The notes under the pieces: generated by a model
Told to the model about the DNA's origin: nothing
Seen by the model: the letters and a program-made list of their open reading frames with translations, nothing else
Database searches by the model: none
Shown here: piece by piece, positions 14,501-16,009 of the stretch
Layout: the number at the start of each line of letters is the position of its first letter
How positions within the stretch are numbered: the stretch's first letter is position 1
From: CAZPMT01 sp964587655
GTDB lineage: Bacteria > Hydrogenedentota > Hydrogenedentia > Hydrogenedentales > SLHB01
DNA: 16,009 nucleotides
Reading direction: 5' to 3'
NCBI GenBank assembly: GCA_964587655.1
Contig: CAZPMT010000133.1
Span: 1-16,009, forward strand
Translations under genes and position numbers: made by a program

Positions 14501-15483
14501 ACGGTGCCGACGATGGGCAGGCCTTTGTTGTCGATGCTGTCGCGTTCGTGAACGTGGGAATAGAAGTCGTACGTGTCGCCGAAGAAGTCATAGGCGAGGT
14601 CCGCGTCGACGATACCAGTGGGCGGATCGCCTTCACTTCGTACGAGTTTCCCGTTGGACTCGATGCCGCCTTCGTCGGTGATCGTGTAAGAGTTCTCGCC
14701 GTCGTAGATCTTGCGGTTGCGGGCGTCGTGAATCAGTGGATAGTGGAACACCACCTGGCCGGAATGCGCGTCTACGAAGACGACTTCATAGGCCGGGGGC
14801 TGCGATGACTTCAGGACTGCGAATTTCCACACCAGCGAAATCGAGCCCGCGTTCCCGACCACGATCGGGTCATAGAGCATGCGCTCGCCGGAGGTAGACG
14901 TGTAATCCGCCGTGTCGCCGCCGTACGTGCTCCGGGCCCACGCCAGCGCGGACGCTTGCGCTTCGGTCACGCCGACGCTCGGCGTAATGGAAAGGGAACC
15001 GTCGTCCAGCGAGGTCGTATCGCGAAGAACGTCGCTGAGAACGCAGATGGCGTGGCCGTAGGAGTCGGTCTGGACCATTATCATGCCGCCGACGACCGGG
15101 ATCCCGTTGTACGTCTGCCGAAGTTTGACAAACGACTGGTCGCCGCCCGAACTGACGCGGTGCGTGTTGAAAGTCATGCGGACGCTGGGACGCGCGAACG
15201 CGCCGACGTTCGTCGAGATAAAGGCCTGAGCGACAAGCTCCGGCGCGGCGGACTTCGCCCCCGACAACCCCGTCGTGAAATACGCGCCCGGAGGAGCGGC
15301 GACAAAGCGCAAGAAGCCTTCCTCGGTCTGCAACTGCCGAGTCGACTCGGTTGCATTCGGCGCGTTAAGCGCGTTGTATAGACGCTCGAGATCGGCTGGG
15401 TTCACTTCCGCCGGCGCCGCAAACGCCGCGCTGAAGCAACAGGCCAGCCATGCTATGCACGCCGCCACAACGTAAGCACGCAT
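11581..15483 (-). CDS. Secreted M4 (thermolysin-family) metalloprotease with C-terminal dockerin
   Basis: This is a 1300-residue extracellular zinc endopeptidase. The order is signal peptide (1-22, SAAFA end), FTP-type propeptide (about 100-155, LRQTYNGIPVVGG), PepSY-like propeptide (about 165-250), then the M4 catalytic domain (about 255-555). That domain has HELTH (His380, Glu381, His384), ALNESFSD (third ligand Glu404) and GGVHTNSGVTNK (His471). All catalytic residues are intact. A fibronectin III-like domain (about 565-660) and a nidogen-like beta-sandwich (about 735-905, LAANGYIAF) follow. Next come Ig-like modules (about 905-1125) and an IPT/TIG domain (about 1155-1238). The protein ends in two dockerin type I repeats (1247-1268 and 1277-1299, DVNxDGKxxAxD). 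GGGAG lies about 10 nt before the ATG. No cohesin is in view. The domain names beyond the M4 core and dockerin are by pattern. A role in degrading external protein is inferred. Confidence 0.96.
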   Translation of the reverse strand: MRAYVVAACIAWLACCFSAAFAAPAEVNPADLERLYNALNAPNATESTRQLQTEEGFLRFVAAPPGAYFTTGLSGAKSAAPELVAQAFISTNVGAFARPSVRMTFNTHRVSSGGDQSFVKLRQTYNGIPVVGGMIMVQTDSYGHAICVLSDVLRDTTSLDDGSLSITPSVGVTEAQASALAWARSTYGGDTADYTSTSGERMLYDPIVVGNAGSISLVWKFAVLKSSQPPAYEVVFVDAHSGQVVFHYPLIHDARNRKIYDGENSYTITDEGGIESNGKLVRSEGDPPTGIVDADLAYDFFGDTYDFYSHVHERDSIDNKGLPIVGTVRWCNPYFGCPVENAMYVTRSPYSDLIERFLGISPDHMYFGDGYASADDVVAHELTHGVTSYESDLIYEYQSGALNESFSDMWGEWIDLTNGRGNDTPAVRWLLGEDVPGGAIRNMKNPPEFGHPDRVGSPYYFYGSWDNGGVHTNSGVTNKLCYLLTDGDSFNGYTITGMGIEKTAKLFYELQVNLLTEASDFNDVYNALSQATINQGYNFNERANVGAAARAVEIAPDTSDELIKSFRAIPTVDNLGRPVISLTWNNPTTRFFKRVIVTRDTKGYQTVPTEGMEIYRGTAEKFLDTAVVAGTEYFYTIFAQLAVGFPNQRFTRAVAGTTPADFLTEAFAPGSTTPPSAANPFDLSMTQILFSPVGTPDASVGQSPTVGNYYSVYNVQVTKNISELPVARQDENGGSYALPLSRNQIVQAMLIAPFPFFGVRYDSLYLAANGYIAFRNVDEFSEENLVPSLASHFAIPRISFLFSDLAPNAFGEAWARFLDDKAVITFENIPEMDWIIDPPALNPNTVQVELFFSGHIRFTYLSCTAHNVIVGLSDGQGMPEDPALLFPGLQHVRISSNLSDFPQGVSAMTIEPIAVQKADVGEEVVFVAKTRVPAGPGVPVLSAEWNGPGEDALYTGTPPATQAPFADNHDGTGTFRWQTGPMDYGMYVVRIVATLGNMTAYQDVNLAVGITEPLPTATDVVLKTNNPLEDPRRDRPVDDDAQLIVAYNYGHPGEFLQPGLFAEGPTQILWFKNNALIPAFNNLKVVSPDVTKPNETWFYVVTPRTVSGLYGYPIEGMSQTSPVVTILSLPRIFNVVLPEDVPAGAPEGVSIPNLPAASGPATGDTTVVILGKRLSNPVSITFGGIDAQSFRSISQYRIEAATPAHAPSFVTGGLPIPEDVVVVTAAGPTTMQEAFTFVDTGSSVLKADVNHDGKVDAVDVQLVINAVLELSKSQVDADVNLDGKINAADLQVVINKAIGN

Positions 15484-16009
15484 TAATGCTCTCCCACGCG
15501 ACTTACAAACTCATTCACTATCTCAGGGCCTTCACACGACGGCCCAAAACTAACAGGGTCGAGAGATCGTGGTCCACGGGAAACCCGTGCGCGGAATCAC
15601 ACACCTCTCGCGTCACGGTACGGAACAAACTTTCCATGACGTTCGGTTTCCCGATGCGAGACCGCAAAAACAAACCCCGCTTCGGTGCACCACACGCTCT
15701 CCACCTGTCCAATCTTTAACCGTTCTACACCAACAAGATAAATGAAGTCAAGAGAAAACCTTCGACTTGGGGTGCACAAGGTGGGAATTATCTGAATAAG
15801 GATACAAGAATCCCTCCAGCGCTTCTCTCGAAAACGCGGTTCGGTGACCGCGGCGTCCTCGCCGCGTTTTCGTCAAGGATCGCTTGGCGTGAAGTATGCG
15901 CTCCGAAACGCGGCGAGGACGCCGCGGCCACGGAACCAATCTGCGCGAGTTCTTTGCCCCGATCCGCATGTAAGGAGTCGAGTTTTCGCGTGGGAGGATG
16001 AGAAGCGGG
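15484..16009. other. 526-nt gene-free region upstream of the protease
   Basis: I find no gene with a ribosome-binding site or recognisable product on either strand. It holds a 6-bp hairpin (CACGGG/CCCGTG, 15575-15589) and the second copy of palindromic repeat A. It must contain the protease promoter, but I could not pick a convincing one. A weak minus-strand TTGACT near 15750 with an 18-nt spacer and a poor -10 is the best of a poor set. AAGGAG at 15972-15977 and an ATG at 15998 hint that another gene may begin beyond the window. Confidence 0.6.
15844..15931. repeat. Palindromic repeat A, copy 2
   Basis: Arms 15844-15869 and 15906-15931 pair over 26 bp with one mismatch (A-C) and enclose a 36-nt loop. 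Twenty-one bases of each arm are identical to the copy at 3726-3807, but the loop sequences are unrelated. A partial extra arm, CGAAAACGCGG at 15829-15839, can also pair with 15862-15872. This suggests a rearranged or nested insertion. Confidence 0.9.

Noticed and set aside
13108..14808. 566-residue open frame on the plus strand opposite the protease gene
   Set aside because: It is a GC-rich antisense shadow. Its translation is Arg/Val/Gly-rich with no domain, while the opposite strand has an intact M4 protease.
15575..15589. Hairpin CACGGG-AAA-CCCGTG as a terminator
   Set aside because: It has a 6-bp stem with no T-run on either side and no gene ending nearby.
15518..15779. Two minus-strand frames of about 60 residues upstream of the protease
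   Set aside because: There is no ribosome-binding site, no recognisable family, and they overlap each other in different frames.
15998..16009. ATG just after GGGAGG at the window end
   Set aside because: Only four codons are visible and the GGGAGG directly touches the ATG. A gene start cannot be supported.
1..16009. CRISPR array, tRNA, rRNA or insertion sequence
   Set aside because: I saw no regularly spaced direct repeats, no cloverleaf-like gene and no transposase or terminal inverted repeats. The palindromes are isolated and not arrayed.

Overview
The window is 16 kb of GC-rich bacterial chromosome carrying housekeeping and envelope or secreted-protein genes. I see no phage, IS, CRISPR array or RNA gene. 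The lineage cannot be fixed from this sequence alone. Four traits together fit a free-living, Gram-negative-type bacterium of the Planctomycetes/PVC, Hydrogenedentes or a related deep-branching group: a DUF1844 protein, a tiny COX24/AURKAIP1-type basic protein, a secreted M4 protease ending in a type I dockerin pair, and GC-rich intergenic palindromes. This placement is inference.

Layout. (1) 1-1055: the C-terminal part of a multi-pass membrane protein, probably a GT39/PMT-like glycosyltransferase. Its 5' end is lost at an AT-rich patch beside the window edge. (2) 1122-3721, plus strand: a likely operon behind a good sigma70-like promoter. It encodes nucleoside diphosphate kinase (ndk), a 29-residue Arg/Lys-rich COX24-type ribosomal-protein candidate, a DUF1844 protein and adenylosuccinate synthase (purA). 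The common theme is purine nucleotide supply and, by inference, translation. (3) 3884-5086, plus strand: a solitary DegT/DnrJ/EryC1-type PLP aminotransferase. (4) 5118-11460, minus strand: seven tightly packed genes transcribed towards the aminotransferase. In transcription order they are a TolB-like beta-propeller, a secreted calcineurin-type phosphoesterase (ATGA overlap with the propeller gene), a SpoU/TrmH RNA methyltransferase, an M23 lipoprotein, a PlsC-like acyltransferase, a double-GNAT protein and a SagB-type nitroreductase. (5) 11581-15483, minus strand: a 1300-residue secreted thermolysin-family protease with adhesion-type C-terminal domains and a dockerin. (6) 15484-16009: no convincing gene, but one copy of a long palindromic repeat.

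The most notable features not explained by ordinary genes are two families of palindromic repeats. Family A is GC-rich, with arms of about 25 bp. One copy directly abuts the purA stop codon and the other lies upstream of the protease. Family B is a 29-nt element with 11-bp perfect arms. One copy lies in the spacer between the protease and propeller genes. The other, inverted and 28/29 identical, lies inside the propeller coding sequence and is read through in frame. A degenerate 7-bp tandem repeat (AGGCTGT) also flanks the DUF1844 gene.
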